DNA of 64,000 nt from Bugula neritina (taxonomy: Eukaryota > Bryozoa > Gymnolaemata > Cheilostomatida > Bugulidae), in NCBI GenBank assembly GCA_964035545.1, contig OZ037766.1, positions 9,619,722 through 9,683,721 on the forward strand, written 5' to 3'. The number at the start of each line of letters is the position of its first letter. Position 1 is the first letter of the stretch. Position numbers and translations under genes: made by a program. Shown here piece by piece: positions 47,017 through 60,500 of the stretch. The notes below the pieces were generated by a model. It was not told the origin of the DNA, ran no database searches, and saw only the letters and a program-made list of their open reading frames with translations.

Positions 47017-47049
<33 letters not shown>

Positions 47050-47470
47050 TTAGTAGTACACTACTAGTACTTCTAGTAGTACTACTAGTAGTAGTAGCAG
47101 TAGTAGTAGTAGTAACTATAATAATCATAAACTAGTAGTAGTACATTAGTCATTAGTACTACTACTACGTCTACTCACTACTGGTACTGCAATAGTGAAT
47201 AGACCTAGTACTAGCAGTAGTACTAGTAGGGTAGTGTTACAGTATTGCTATTAGTATTACTGTATTGCATTTAGTAGTACTACTAGTAGTAGTAGGACTA
47301 GTAGTACTAGTCCTACTGCTACTATTACGTTTACTATTAGTATTAGTATAACTATTGGAGCCTAGCACTACTAGTACTACTAGAGTCTAAACTCTTGACT
47401 CTAGTAGTATTAGTATTACACTATTACTAGTAGTAGTACTACTACGAATACTAATAGTGTAATGCCCATA
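46968..47470. repeat. Long AGT/ACT strand-symmetric array
   Basis: About 500 bp of mixed (ACT)n, (AGT)n, TACTAGTA and ATTAGTATTAC units. Same class as 30240-30500 and 31516-31665. Confidence 0.8.
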
Positions 47471-48229
47471 CTGTTATATTATTAATATTATAATTGTGGT
47501 GCTATTATAATAACTATTTTAATATTAGATTTAATAATGCAGTAGTCGTAGTCGTAGCAGTAAAAAGCCAACTATAATATTAATAATAGTGTAAATTGAA
47601 ATATTAGTATTTTAATATTAGCATATGATAATTATAATAGAAAATCTACTAAGTGTAACTGTAAGAATTTCATTTTCATATTGATATTTAATTTTATTAC
47701 CGTTGCCCTTTTGGTGTTGATGAAGTATCACAAGACACAAAGTTGGTTTTAAACATTATTTTTTAAAAATAATTAATATCATTATAGATTCTTTTTTCTA
47801 TTAAGATAAAGATGTGATCATTGGGGTGATGAAACTAAATAAAATTAATTTTGAGTTTTGTAAGCTAGAGAATCAGAAGGGTCATACTATTCGGTCTAGT
47901 TCAAACATATTTTCTTAATTTTTAATTGAATGATTAGTGTTTAATTTTACTAATACGCAATAACTGTAAAACACACTGAAGTCAGTTATTTTTTAGATAA
48001 TCAACAGGCTATCATTTTAACAGCTGTTTACTATTTTATGTTGTTATTTGGCACAAATATTTATAATACGTATTTTAATTTAGCATTTAGCTAACATATT
48101 TCTAAACTTTCATGACATCTTACATGCAATATATAGCTGATATAAGAGTATCTAATAAATATTAGAGAAATCATGGTTTATTCTAGTTAAATTTAAATGA
48201 AGAACATATATTTTAGAGTAAAATTTGAA

Positions 48230-51112
48230 ATGGTTGTATGCAATGATGCCGTTGCTGCATGTGACATTTTGATGGAAGAAATGTTCAATGGCACTAATCT
48301 GGATGTCCAAGTTCAAGATGATATCCATGCACAGAATATTTATGATCTCAAATGCCTAATTGATAAGTGTGTCTTGTATGGTAAGACTCATTCATCAGGT
48401 TTATGGTTATATGGCTTAGTCTTAACTTCATCTTTCTATCTTTAATAACCATGCAATGTCATTAGGGGTGCTTCCAAAAAATTTAAAACTTTACTCCTTT
48501 TTAATGCAGAATATGTGTTGTAGCACATCATTATACAAGTTGCACTATGCTCTGTATTCATACAAGTTAAACATAGTTTTGATGATCATGACAGTTTAAT
48601 TATAGTCATATAAGTTGCCCTTAAATACATTTGTTGATGGACAATTATTAATCAATTTTGCTTGGCAAAACCAAACTTTAAATGTAGTATTTTGCTATTA
48701 AGAGTGTTATATTTTTATCGTCATGTATTGTCATTATATATCTGAAATACCATCAGATTTGTTTTGTTTTCACAGCTTTCAATTAATTTTTAAAAATATG
48801 TTCCAGGGGAAAGTAACTCTATATTGGTTGTTGGTCCACGAGGTTGTGGAAAGACTCACGTCGTCAATTCGACTATTGCGAAAGTGTTAAAAAACAAGCA
48901 GGATGACGTTGGCATAGTAAGTATGGTTATTTGTAATGGTACAAAGATTACCAAAAACATTTACTCCATTTTTTCAGATGCAGGTTTATTACAAGTACTT
49001 GTCAGGAAATGGCATGTTTTTGTAATTTTATGTTTTAGGTTCGTTTGAATGGTTTACTGCAAACTGATGACAACATAGCGTTGGAGGAAATAACTAGACA
49101 ACTGAAGCTTGAGAATGTAGTGCAGGATATGGTGTTTGGCTCTTTCGAACAGAAGATGCAGTTTTTACTTGAATCGTTGAGAGCCGGATCAAAAGACAGT
49201 CAGCCAATCGTTTTCATTTTAGATGAGTTTGATTTATTTGCAAATCATCGAAATCAAACTTTATTGTACAATCTCTTTGACATAGCACAGACTAAACAGA
49301 CCCCCATTTCTGTTATAGGTAAGTTTTAATGAACTTGGAAGTTGTGTCATCAGTCTAAATGCTGAGCAATAAAATGAAGCTGTCTGTTGGCCTGGTTAAA
49401 TTATTCCTGTATACTGTATAGCTTTAAAAGACATTCTGAATATCCTAGTTTTTTTCGCTTGTAAATATCAATTAAATTAGATTTTTATTTTTCTAAAAAG
49501 AAATTCATATTTAATCTTTCAAGAGCAATTTTTATAATTAATTTCCTGATTTTTAAATGCTACTCTGTTGATAAGTACTTCGTAAATCTTCATATTGTGT
49601 CCTATTCAATTAATAGTTTGACTTTAGGTGTAACCTGTCGTCTCGATGTCACGGAACTGTTAGAAAAACGAGTGAAATCTCGATTTTCTCACAGATACAT
49701 CTACATGTTTCAGAGACTCGCTTTTTCTACACTTTTTGAGACTCTAGCATTTTGGTTAAAACTTCCAGACAAATACTGCAAGCGCAAAGCATCATATGCC
49801 ATTCAGTGGAACAAAAGAATGGATAATTTACTGCAGGACTCTCAAATCAAAGACGAAATGTTATTTCGATTCAACATGATAACAGATATGCACTCTGTCA
49901 AACAGATGGCTGCAAAAATAGTTGGTAACTGCAGAGATATAGAAGCAACATCTCTTCCTGAGGAAAAACATTTTCTAGATGCATTTAAAGTTTTAGAATT
50001 AGACTGTAAAGCTGCCATGTTGCAAGGTTAGTTAACATGCTTCGCCAAGTGACCGTTATGCCGTAGACACTGCCTATAATCAAATTTTCATTTTTGAAGC
50101 TTGTTGTGATTTGTATTTTGTCAAGAACAATATATGCGCAGCCACAAATAAAAAATATCTTGGCAGTGAAAAATGAAATGGAAAAATAGTTGGCAAAAAT
50201 AGGAAATTTATATTGTGATATGTTACAGGGGCTATTATAAATAGTTGAAAGTTTTTTGTTTGAAAAAAACTCCTTAAATCCTTTTCATTATTAAATAAAT
50301 AACAGAGCTATTGTGCATAGCATTACTGTATAGTTCTTTTCTATGCACTGTATAGGCCATAGGGCATTTTAACAGTGTCTAAAAGTCTTCCAAATATTGA
50401 ATGTGTCTTCCCACTTTTTAGAAGTTGATGCAATTTCTGTTTTGCAAAATATGCAATAACTGTAAAATAATTTGAGATGCCTCAAAATCTACCCAAAATC
50501 GCTTGTAATATATAAAAACTAGGCATGTGGCAAAGCTGAGTCCTAGTTTCAAGTGTTTCAAATTTGAAAACTACTGCAGTATATCAATCTTGTGCAAATA
50601 TTAAGCATTTCAAGGCGTGTTATTGCTTGTTAGTTCTGTGTAATTGTATTTACTGGGATTACAAATGACGTGATATTATTTTGACATGCGAGTTTACACA
50701 AAGTTCATGAGTTTACAGGAAACATGTTGGTAAATTATCTATTTTTATTTTCTCGCTTTTAGGTACATCAATCTTAGAGCTTTGCTTGATTATAGCGATG
50801 AAGCATCTAACTGAAATCTATGAATCTGGTGAACCATTCAATTTCCAAATGGTCTACGCCCACTACAAAAAATTTAGTGAACGAAAATCATCTATGAAAA
50901 CCTGCCCCAAGCCCATCGCTATGAAAGCTTTTGAACACTTGATAGATCTTGAGATTGTCAAACCTGTGGACCATTCTCCTGCGTTACTAAAACAATATCG
51001 CTCAATGAGGCTACTGGTGACATCTAAGGAAATAGAAAATGCCGTATTGCAATACAATGGTTGTCCTGCTGATGTAAAACAGTGGTCATTTATTGACTCT
51101 GTTCATTTGTAA
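48230..51112 (+). CDS. ORC4: ORC4, origin recognition complex subunit 4
   Basis: AAA+ subunit of the nuclear origin recognition complex. Five exons: 48230-48380, 48807-48916, 49039-49318, 49628-50026, 50763-51112. They give 429 residues (human 436). Walker A is GPRGCGKT at 60-67. Walker B is ILDEFD at 147-152, within [20 protein letters not shown]. Other near-identical family stretches are [36 protein letters not shown] and EPFNFQMVY, and a winged-helix end with [13 protein letters not shown] and CPADVKQW. The start was placed at the ATG before VVCNDAV. An in-frame ATG at 48197 would add 11 residues, but an acceptor-like ATATTTTAG lies between the two, so a 5' exon is possible. Confidence 0.92.
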
Positions 51113-51503
51113 TGTCTCTTTATATTTTTAGTATTTTGTTTGTAATATAATTAAGAAATCCTATTATTAGAAAATTGCCGTTGAACTCATTTTTAATCAC
51201 AAATTGTTGGTATTATACCAGTATTTTTAACAAGTAGTTTGAAAAATACAAATCATTTTAGTTTGCTGTACAATATTTTGTGTTATAAAAACTGTAATAA
51301 TCAAGGTTTCAAGCATATCTTGAATACATGGAATATTTTTATTGCAATATATTATAATCATGACACATAAAAGAAGCCCTTCTTAGTTTAAGTTTACATC
51401 ATATTATTTTCTGGTCTATGCAATTAATAGTAAATTATCTATTTAACATTTGAATTTTTGAAAGTATAATTACATTAAGCTGCTTGTCCAGGGAGAATGT
51501 ATA

Positions 51504-52595
51504 ATGGTGAATGTGAACTCTAGGAAATCAAGTAAGGTTGTTAAATATAAAAAGAATCTAGTTCTGTTACCCTTATGTTCATAAGTCATGCAAGTTTACT
51601 TAGTAATGAAATGAAATATATAACGTATGCAGTCATAGTAATAGTGCAATGTGGTTAAAGCCAAATACTATCAATATTTCAATACCTCCCACTGCTTGCC
51701 ACAGAAATTATGTCTTGTACAACTTTACCTTATGATTGATGAACTATAATCTAACCTAAGCCACCAGTATATTATGTAATATATAATTGTGTGTATTTGT
51801 ATAATTATATATAAAATTATTTAGTGTTGATTGACTGTAGATTGCAGTAATTTTCAAAGATGTAGATCATCGAAGCGGTGTCAAAATAGTGGACTCGGCA
51901 GGCAAAGAAATGGAAATGGTAGTATATGTGTGTTATATAACACCTATAACTGTGAATGCATTTTTGTCATTGTGATGCTTATTTTTGAATATGGATAAAC
52001 AAGAAAAATATGTTTTATTCCTTATATATGCAATTTTCTTACCATACTGGCATTAAATAATTATAGGCTGCTCTAAAATAAAAAACAATATTACATAGGG
52101 CGCCGAAGATCTGGGTCAGCAAACAGTTGCAAAACAATTATTACCAATGTAAAAAAGGGCAGAGTGGCGAAAAGAACAACCAAATCCAAGAAAAAGCAAA
52201 GAAATGGTTCAACAGTCATAAAACCTAAAAAAAGTGCAACTGCTAGATGTTCTGCAGCTAAGGCATCATCTGGCTGCTCTTCAACGCGGTTGGCTAGCTG
52301 CAAACATTCTGACTCTTTTTCTAAGGCTTCCTCTTCTAGAAAATGCATTTCTCCTCAAAGTTCATGGAGTGATTGCACTGACATCTCATCTCAAAGTACA
52401 TCTACAGTCTCTGTCAGTCCCTCTAGTATCCTTAAGGCGAGAGACAGTGGCCCCACCTGTGAGATGCCTGTCAGGTTCAAGCTGCCACATTCTTCTCGAA
52501 TAGTTTATCCGGCAAAATCTTATCAGCAATCATCAAGTCAACACTTTGAAAGTGATGAAGACAGTGAAATATTTTTAGATACCCAAGACTACTAG
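51504..52595 (+). CDS. Small basic Ser/Lys-rich protein, unknown
   Basis: A three-exon model, 51504-51531, 51841-51918, 52099-52595, has good splice sites and conserved phase and gives 200 residues. The last exon is clearly open (at least 165 codons). Residues about 35-75 are strongly basic (KKGRVAKRTTKSKKKQRNG), suggesting nuclear location. The middle is Ser/Cys-rich. It has SILKAR and, further on, PVRFKLPHS, recalling PP1-docking SILK and RVxF-type motifs, although the second lacks the usual basic lead residue. The C-terminus is acidic (ESDEDSEIFLDTQDY). The first exon (28 coding bases) is the weakest part. I do not recognise the family. Confidence 0.55.
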
Positions 52596-53880
52596 ACTTT
52601 CCATATTTTGTGCATTATGTATACGTGTATAATGTGTTAATATTTATAATATATAAATAAAATGCAAGTAAAACATGTCGCATTATCTAATTTCTCACCT
52701 ATATTAGTGTATTTTCTCTGTCAATATTATGATTATATTAGAAATATTTTAGCATTTGCAATAGTACTTGCACTGGTTTTATGTAAAAGTGAACTTTATA
52801 GAAAAACGTCTTCTGTCTACACTTATGTTGATGTGTGAGGAAAATATGTACGATTTCTCAAAAACTTTTAATGCTACATTGTTGCAATATTACATTTTTA
52901 GCATTTGGTAGATTATATTATTCCAAGAGTAAATATTAAAAATCAACTGCAATATATGCAGCAAATTTGAAATAATCACTAAAGGCTTTCTGTGCCCTAA
53001 ATCTGTACATTCTCAAAACTTTTATTTAAACTTAATTAATGTCTTACAAAATATAATTGACTACAACAACCATGCTAATATTTATTTATGGAAATTAATA
53101 AAAACAGCCTACTTATTTGACCCTGCCATTCCAAACAAAATTATACTATGTATTTAGCTGCTTCTAAATACATTGTAGTACATTATCATAAGCTCAAAAA
53201 AAATGTAGCTTTATCACACGTAATGTAAAGGCAGTCTCTATGCACAAAGTTATATTTGCCTTGTCATCAGAGATATAATAGAAAATATGTTATTGAAACG
53301 CCATAATTTGAAAACATAATTTGCTTATAAAGAAGACTTGGCTTGAGATACATATTTTATGCATACCGCTAAGTATTTCTGAGTTGTTTTGTTTCTTTTA
53401 CCTTAAAATACAGCCAATATAATAATATTATATTATATAATAACATAATAAAACCTTACACCCTTTTCAGTGAGGCCAAGCCAACTTAATTGAAGTTGTC
53501 TTTTCTATATTGAAATCATCACGTGACTGTACATTTACTTTGACTTTAATACAAAATGGCTGCCTGTAAAAAAGTAATAATCTGAATATAAAATTGAATA
53601 TGCAACATAATGACATGCTCAAGTGATGTGTCGATATAAAAATTTCAGGCGATATAAATCTTTAAATTTGTTTGTACAAATAACTAAAATATGAATAATG
53701 CATTGAATAAAGCTTATTCTATAACTATAAGGCTTATAGTTATTAGTTATTACTTATAATTATATTTATAAGTATTTTAATTTTATTAATAAAAATAATT
53801 AAATTTAAATTAAGTTATTAAATATTATAATTACTATTATTATCATTATTGGAAATGAATTGAATTTTATTATTATTAAT
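52596..53880. other. 3' UTR and gap before the LINE fragment
   Basis: AT-rich. No coding exon, repeat family or RNA gene recognised beyond short AT runs near 53420-53450 and 53730-53830. Confidence 0.5.
52656..52661 (+). terminator. Poly(A) signal of the small basic gene
   Basis: AATAAA about 60 nt after the stop at 52595, which supports 52099-52595 being a real 3' exon. Confidence 0.6.
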
Positions 53881-55160
53881 CTTAAATGGGAAAAACAAAT
53901 TAACTCTACAATTACCAAAGCCACTAAAATCCTAGGTGACATAAAATCGACATTAATGATTATAATTATAGTCATAATGATAATCATAATGCTCCTAAAA
54001 AAGATAAGATGTTGGCGTATCTAACATTAGTTAGACCAGTGCTAGAATATTCCAGTGAGGTATGGGACCCCCATTATTTAAAAGGCATATACAAAGTAGA
54101 ACTAGTCCAAAACAAGGCACTGCCGCTGCGGTTCATATTGAGTTTAAATGGAATTCAAAGTATGACCAAGGCTCGAGAACAGCTAAATATAGAAACGTTG
54201 GAGTCACACAGAAAATCAAGGCGTATAAAGTTACTGCTTCAATTCCTAGCTAATGAAAATGTCTGTCCTGAAATTAATAATGCCTTACAGTAGGTACATC
54301 AAGTATCCTTTAGCCCCGCCTACTTTCGCAAAATCGAGTGGCATCGATAGCCCGAGCAAAATCTGGAAAGCGTACAGTGCAGAAAACCTGTTTAGACCTC
54401 TTTTTGATTTGCTAATAACTTTTAGTATAGTTCATGCAGAGAAAATTTGAAGATATCATTGTGTAGCAGAGCCTTTTATTAAACTGATTTTATGATCACG
54501 AACCCCTTCAAATCCTCTGCTCCTTGTAGTAAGTAGTGTTGAAGTATAGTAAAAATCCATGTTTTTCAATCGATAATCTAAGTTATAATTTGTGACAGAT
54601 ATGCAAAATGAATATATTTTAATACCATCTCTAAAGGTTTTCTATCAATTGAAGTATTAATATGGTGATATTATGTTTTAGCTATTTAGTTATAATGATT
54701 TAAGTCGAAGGCTATGCTCGAGACTTGTAGATTTTTGAAATAGCCATTACGCTATTGTTGCTAAACGCATGAAAATAAGTGGGTTCGCTAAAGCATTCAT
54801 GGCGTGAAGATTTAATTGCTCGGGTATCTGGTTGAACGCCATAAATTTATAAGTTAATATCTGCACTTGTAGTTGATCTTGCCTGTTGAGAGTGCATTGA
54901 AGCTCACTCAAATTTTCTTGTCTACCGATCTAACCTAATATTAAACTGTAAAGCATTACTTGAAAATTATCATTTGATGTACCTACTTACAGGAACTAAC
55001 AAATTGTCAAGACATATGCCTCGTTCATTACTAACAAATTCTAACATATACTTTAATAGTTTCCTTCCAAGGACAATACGAGACCTTAGAATCTCTGAAG
55101 TCACGCCTTTAAAACACTCCTCCGTGAAGGTCTCCTCTTCCCTCTCGAAGGTCTAGAGAC
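53881..55160 (+). mobile_element. Degenerate LINE (non-LTR retrotransposon) 3' ORF fragment
   Basis: Pieces of the C-terminal part of a LINE reverse transcriptase. 53881-53959 reads LKWEKQINSTITKATKILG. 54009-54293 reads LTLVRPVLEYSSEVWDPHYL and then HRKSRRIKLLLQFLANENV. 54992-55100 reads RHMPRSLLTNSNIYFNSFLP and then RTIRDL. This order is standard for metazoan LINEs. A short AT simple repeat breaks the first join and a 697-bp insertion breaks the second. Frames differ across the breaks, so it is dead. No endonuclease or full RT core is present. Confidence 0.85.
54290..54986. mobile_element. 697-bp non-autonomous terminal-inverted-repeat element nested in the LINE
   Basis: Ends GTAGGTACATCAAG (54290-54303) and its inverse TTTGATGTACCTAC (54973-54986) match at 13 of 14 positions. 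Flanked by a 5-bp target duplication TTACA (54285-54289 and 54987-54991). It splits recognisable LINE coding sequence. No transposase ORF inside. Superfamily unassigned. Confidence 0.75.
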
Positions 55161-57591
55161 TCAACACAGATACATATTAGTATTATAAAGTTTGAATTAT
55201 AATTATTAATTAATTTCAAGTTAGTTTTATCTTAACCTTTGATTTTCGAAGAACGAGGGCAATGTGAAAATGAAAGTGAATGTCAAATACTTGAAATACT
55301 GAAATGGAAAGAATTAGTATCACTATCAGTATGACTATGAGATTGAGCATCTAAATTTTATCATCATCAGATTTAGGGTCACTATATCATTATTCATTAT
55401 GATTATCAATATGAATATGAGTATTTGACAGTGACTGTGATTCAGTTAGTGAATGATTGTCATGGTGGTTGTAAGACTAAGTGTAACACTAACAGTAACT
55501 CTAACTGCATCAGTATGAGTATGGTAATGGATATTGCTATAGCTATATGTATAAGATTAAGTATCAATATGAGTTATAATCATAACTAAAAGTTTAATTA
55601 TAGATCATTATAAATTATATTACAGTAATAATACCACAGTTACTATAAGTATCAGTATGAGATTAAGTAACACTAATCACTATCACACTAATACTAATAA
55701 TCATAATGACTGTAATGTCACAGTGAACTTGGTGCACTATCAGTATTATTATCATTATGACTATCAAATCAAATGCTTAGTCTATGACATGATATGTAGT
55801 TACTACTTATTGTAAATTGTAATACTATTAAGCTAAATGCAGGTTTTATTAGTTTTTGAGAAATAAAAACATTTAAATATCAGCAGGAATAAAATTAACA
55901 GTTGAACATATTGGTATTATTAATATATAACATATCAGAACTATTTTATTTTGCGTATATAGGGCAGCTTCATGTATAAAAAAAATCACGTTGCAATATT
56001 TCTGTCAAGAAAATCAAGGAGTTTTGAGAAAAAGCATTGAAGTGTGCAATTTCATTGCTTTTATAATTTTATATTATTTATGTGCGAAACTTTTTTAAAA
56101 TAAAGTTGATTCCTACATTATAGGAGCATCAAATATCAGAAGATAAATACTACTGATCAAATACATCCCAGGTTATTGTGCCAACACTAATAAATATAAT
56201 TATGATTATAGACATTGGATAAAAGAAAATGAAACTATTACAATTAAATTCATCGTGATATTGCATACTTATTCAATTTTTATCATTATTAATCAGTTAT
56301 GAGTTATTCAACTATTTACAGTGATAATTAGTATAAAATGAGCGGTTATTATTACTAGTGAATTTCTGTCAGTGACAGTATTTGTTAATCACGCATGTGC
56401 TGCCTTTAACACTTTTTAGACTGAAATTTTAGAACCACCCATTTTTACAGCCACATTTATGCTAGTCATTAACCAATATTTAAGTTTTTCCTTTTACATA
56501 AATGCTGACAAATATGTTTTACACAAAGCTTTAGTTTTCTGAAATATTTGTCATTATCCATTATGCCAAAAATGAGACAGCTAGGATTCAAACCTAAGAT
56601 CTCTTCATTCTTATTCAAATTATCATTATTTACCTTACCAACTATTCCACCTGGGCTATAGCACTTATGGAATAAATATTCTATACTGAACAGATTTAGC
56701 TTCCAATTTTTAAATATAATATTAATAGTTACTTATTTTACATTTACCAACTAAGTAAAAGTTATTTAGTTGTTAGTCACGCTATTGATCGAATAACTTA
56801 AATACCTAAAAAAAATTATCTCCAGTTATAAAAAGGAGCCTAAATATATCTTGCTGGGTATATAGTCAGCTCAAATAAGAAATTACGATTGATATTAAAT
56901 GATAATGTGAAATGAAATTGGTAAATTTGCTAATTAAATTAATTTTTATTTTAAATTTTATTAATAATTAATACTAAAAGTAGAGGTCAAGCCGTTGAAA
57001 TGAAAGCTATGTTTCATCAGTTATGCTAGTCTCCTGTTGGATGACACACTGTTAGAACAATGTGAATTTGATTGAACCTAATTTTTATTGTATTTGTTAT
57101 AGTTTTGCATAACATTTATTTTTCGTTTATTACTAAATGATATCATTGTTTTCAATGATTATATTTTAATACAGCAATATCATATAGAATAGCAGTGTAA
57201 TAAGAAAAACAATTATATATTGATCCGTAACAACTCGTATTTGTATTATGGAATATTGTAAAAATTTGGTTGGAAGGTTTAGTTTTTATAACTTTACAAT
57301 TCTGAATGGAAAAGTACTTAAAAGAGATGTGTTTATTTGCATAATGCAATAGTTGATATAATTTTTTTTTTAAAGCTTTAGAAATATAAAAATAATTTAT
57401 AATGCAGCATTTTTTTAAATTAATTAATATGTTTTATACCCAGCTGATGGGTTAAACGTCAATTTAGAAATGTCAGTCTGTATTACATTAATATTTGTGA
57501 ATTCAGTTTGTATAAGTTACTATTTGTGTACTATTTATTGGAGGAGTGCACCAAGCATCTTGTGCTTATAACAAGTAGTTTTCCCTGGCAG
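55161..57591. other. Repeat-rich gap before the TTC31-like gene
   Basis: Degenerate TATGAGT/ACTAAC/TATCAGT-type simple sequence at about 55310-55770, then AT-rich DNA with a tRNA-like SINE head at 56584-56647. No coding exon is supported on either strand. Confidence 0.55.
56584..56647 (-). repeat. tRNA-derived SINE head or tRNA pseudogene
   Basis: On the minus strand a TAGTTGGTAAGG A-box-like sequence (56633-56647 region) is followed about 40 nt later by the B-box GGTTTGAATCC (56584-56594). Spacing suits a Pol III type 2 promoter. No good cloverleaf or CCA-side pairing was found, so it is not called as a functional tRNA. Confidence 0.45.
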
Positions 57592-60500
57592 GTCTGATTA
57601 CATGGAAATGGACATGGTGAGTTAATAACTCTTTACGATTATACGCTAGAGTGTAAGTAGATCTTTGCTAGTTGATTGTATTGCTATCATTCATATAGAT
57701 ATGCTTAGGAAATTGACAGTTCTTGAAATCTATATGTTGTAGGCGACTATGAAAGATCTGTTTAAGAACATTATATTTGGACAAGATGAATTTAAAAGTA
57801 AGCTTACTTTCGTCTTTTTCGATCTGCCCATTGCTAAGAGCCTGCTCATTTTATAATCTTCATTTGGTTTTCATATAATTTCTTGTTAGAAAGCCACTCA
57901 TTATACTCTGATCTGATTTAATTTCGCTAAACTTTTTAATTTACAGTATTAAAATATCATATTTTTTATTAACCAAAACATTGTCTACAAAGTTTTTTTG
58001 CCAATTGTTTGTAAATTCCAAAAGCCAGACTTCACAGTGTCTACACAATTTTACCTTATTTAAGAGTTGTCTTTCTCCGAAATAGTGTTATCTAAGGAGT
58101 TATCTACACAACCTTGTTGATGATGTGAATGAAAAATCTCAATGCTGACATTATAGCTATTGATATTCTTTCTAAGGGTATATTTATACGTATATAAAAC
58201 AATGGATTTATAAGCCTGAAGTACTAATATTCAACATGAGGGGATTTTACATATTTGTTTTATTATATTGCCCTTTATTAGATATATAATTGATAGAAAT
58301 CTAATCATTCAATTAGGTTGTGATTTTTAAGTAAAAAAGGATTTTTGAAAAAATGTTACATGTTAGGGATGAGGGAGGCGACTGGGAAGTTGTTTAACAC
58401 TAATTGAAAGGCTGTTGTGTATATGGCTACTAATATACAATATATTGAATGCAACTGATGATCTAACAGTTTCACTTGTGGTTCAAATATTTTTATTCTC
58501 AGTAACGATACTATGGTGACCTGCAAACTGACTATTGTTCTAAATATTGCTTGCTCTGCTGGCCTGTAGATATGAGAATTTATTCAGCTACACACGAAAT
58601 CAATGGCTCATTCTACTGCACTACTTGTCAGTCTGTGATGCCCCAATTGTAAAAAAGTAACTTGTCAAAATTCATGCATAAACTTAACTGCTTGTATTGA
58701 GTGGGCTCGTTTATGCATGTGAAACTGATATGTACCGAATTGTACATTTCAGATGGCAATGGAGTGTTATATGATGGTGAAGATAGCTTCTCTGGCAGTG
58801 ATTATTCAGATGGTGTGTTGTACACTTCCCAAGTACATTTAAATTAAGTTCTAGATTACCATTTGGCTGTGCCAACTTCTATTGCCATTGGTGCATTTAT
58901 GGCATAATTGCACTGCTTTGGAAAATATTTGACTGAATGATTAATGGAGATATTATCATTTTGGTTGCAATTGATTGATGTATTACAAGACTGCACTGTT
59001 TTTCAGTGTGAATTACATAATGCTTTTGTTGCTTAACTCTATTGATTTTTCAAGCAAATAATTGATCGGCTTTATCATTCCTGATTCATATAGATTGTTG
59101 GCTATTGGAAATATTGGTCACATGTCGTTCTTGTATCAGGTCAAAGTACGAGGTGCAAGGTGTTTAAAGGTGTATTGATTGTGTTTTGGTAGATATATAA
59201 TTGAATAATAATGGAAATAAACTACACAATATTGTGTGATGATCACTTTAAGATTGACGTTTGTTTTTTTACAGATGCATACAATGAAGTTAAAAGTAAA
59301 TCTCAGGAAGTAAGTGCTTTTGTACTAACTAAAAGGCATTTCTATGTACATCTTAATCATGTGGCCGTAAATGGTTTGATGCATGTATTGTACATTAAAC
59401 ATGGAGCTGTGGTCATTATATAAAAAAATCCTTTAGTTTGACTTATTTTTCGCGGCTGGTTATAATGCACAGATTTCTTTGTACAATGCTTTCTGGCATT
59501 AATGAAGTCTTTAAGCTTTAGAACCCACTTCAGATACTTCGAGATTGGTCTCTATTATGTTATCAGCTTTAAAACGACTTTTTTCTCAATAAATTAGAAT
59601 AGTGATCTAATGGCTAAAGAACTAATCAGTGAAGAGGAAAAAGAAAAACGAAAAGCAGAAAAACGCCGAGCAAAGAAAAAAGTTGGTATATTTATGCAAG
59701 AATCATTTAATGATTTTAGCTAAAATTTCTAGAATTTAGGTTATTTGCATATAAGTGTTTGCAAATTGCTAAGCCTGGTTAAAAGATTGTTTAACTTGCT
59801 ACTATATTTTTAATCCAATTTGCTCGAACACCATGCTTTATCTGAAATTTTCATATTGGTAAAAATCTAATTGCTGTTCAGATACTAAGTTTCTTGTAAG
59901 TTTTTTTATTCTTCAACTCTGGTGCAACTCATAGAAAATGCTTTCCTTTTTCTGGGATTAAATGTGATGTTCTTTTTATGGTTTTGTAGAAGCGAAGAGA
60001 AAAGAAAAAACAAGAGAAAGAATTAGAACATATCAATAAAAGTGGTGCTACAGACAGTAAAAATGATACACCTAATGGTATAAGGTTTGTCATCGCCTTT
60101 TTAGTCGTATTTAACATGTAATTTTTGTTAAAACTTGATTCTAAGGTATGACATCAGCAACTATGTGACTGTTAGATATCCATTAAGATAAAATCCCACG
60201 AACATTGCTCTTGTAACACTTGGGATCCCTTATCATTAAGTTCTACTCAATACTTCTTCAGCCTTGAGTTTAGGGCTTGGCACAGGTTGCAGTTGGTAAA
60301 GTTCAACATTTTTTCAGCTATAATCATCTAATACCTGACTTGCTGTATATTTATGTTAAACCTGATTAAACTAGTCTCATTTATCTATCTGCTAAATGAT
60401 GGTTTTATCAGCAAGCTGACCGGCCATGCTTCATGTCATAGTAAGAAGATAGGTGTAGTGCCATGTGACTGTTTGTTATCTTTCTCAGGTCATCAGATGA

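Larger units (their letters stand above)
45493..48229. other. Gap between ABHD13 and ORC4
   Basis: ABHD13 3' UTR at the left, the G-run hairpin at 46501-46624, the AGT/ACT array at 46968-47470, then AT-rich sequence with ORC4's presumed promoter. No coding exon is supported. Confidence 0.6.
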
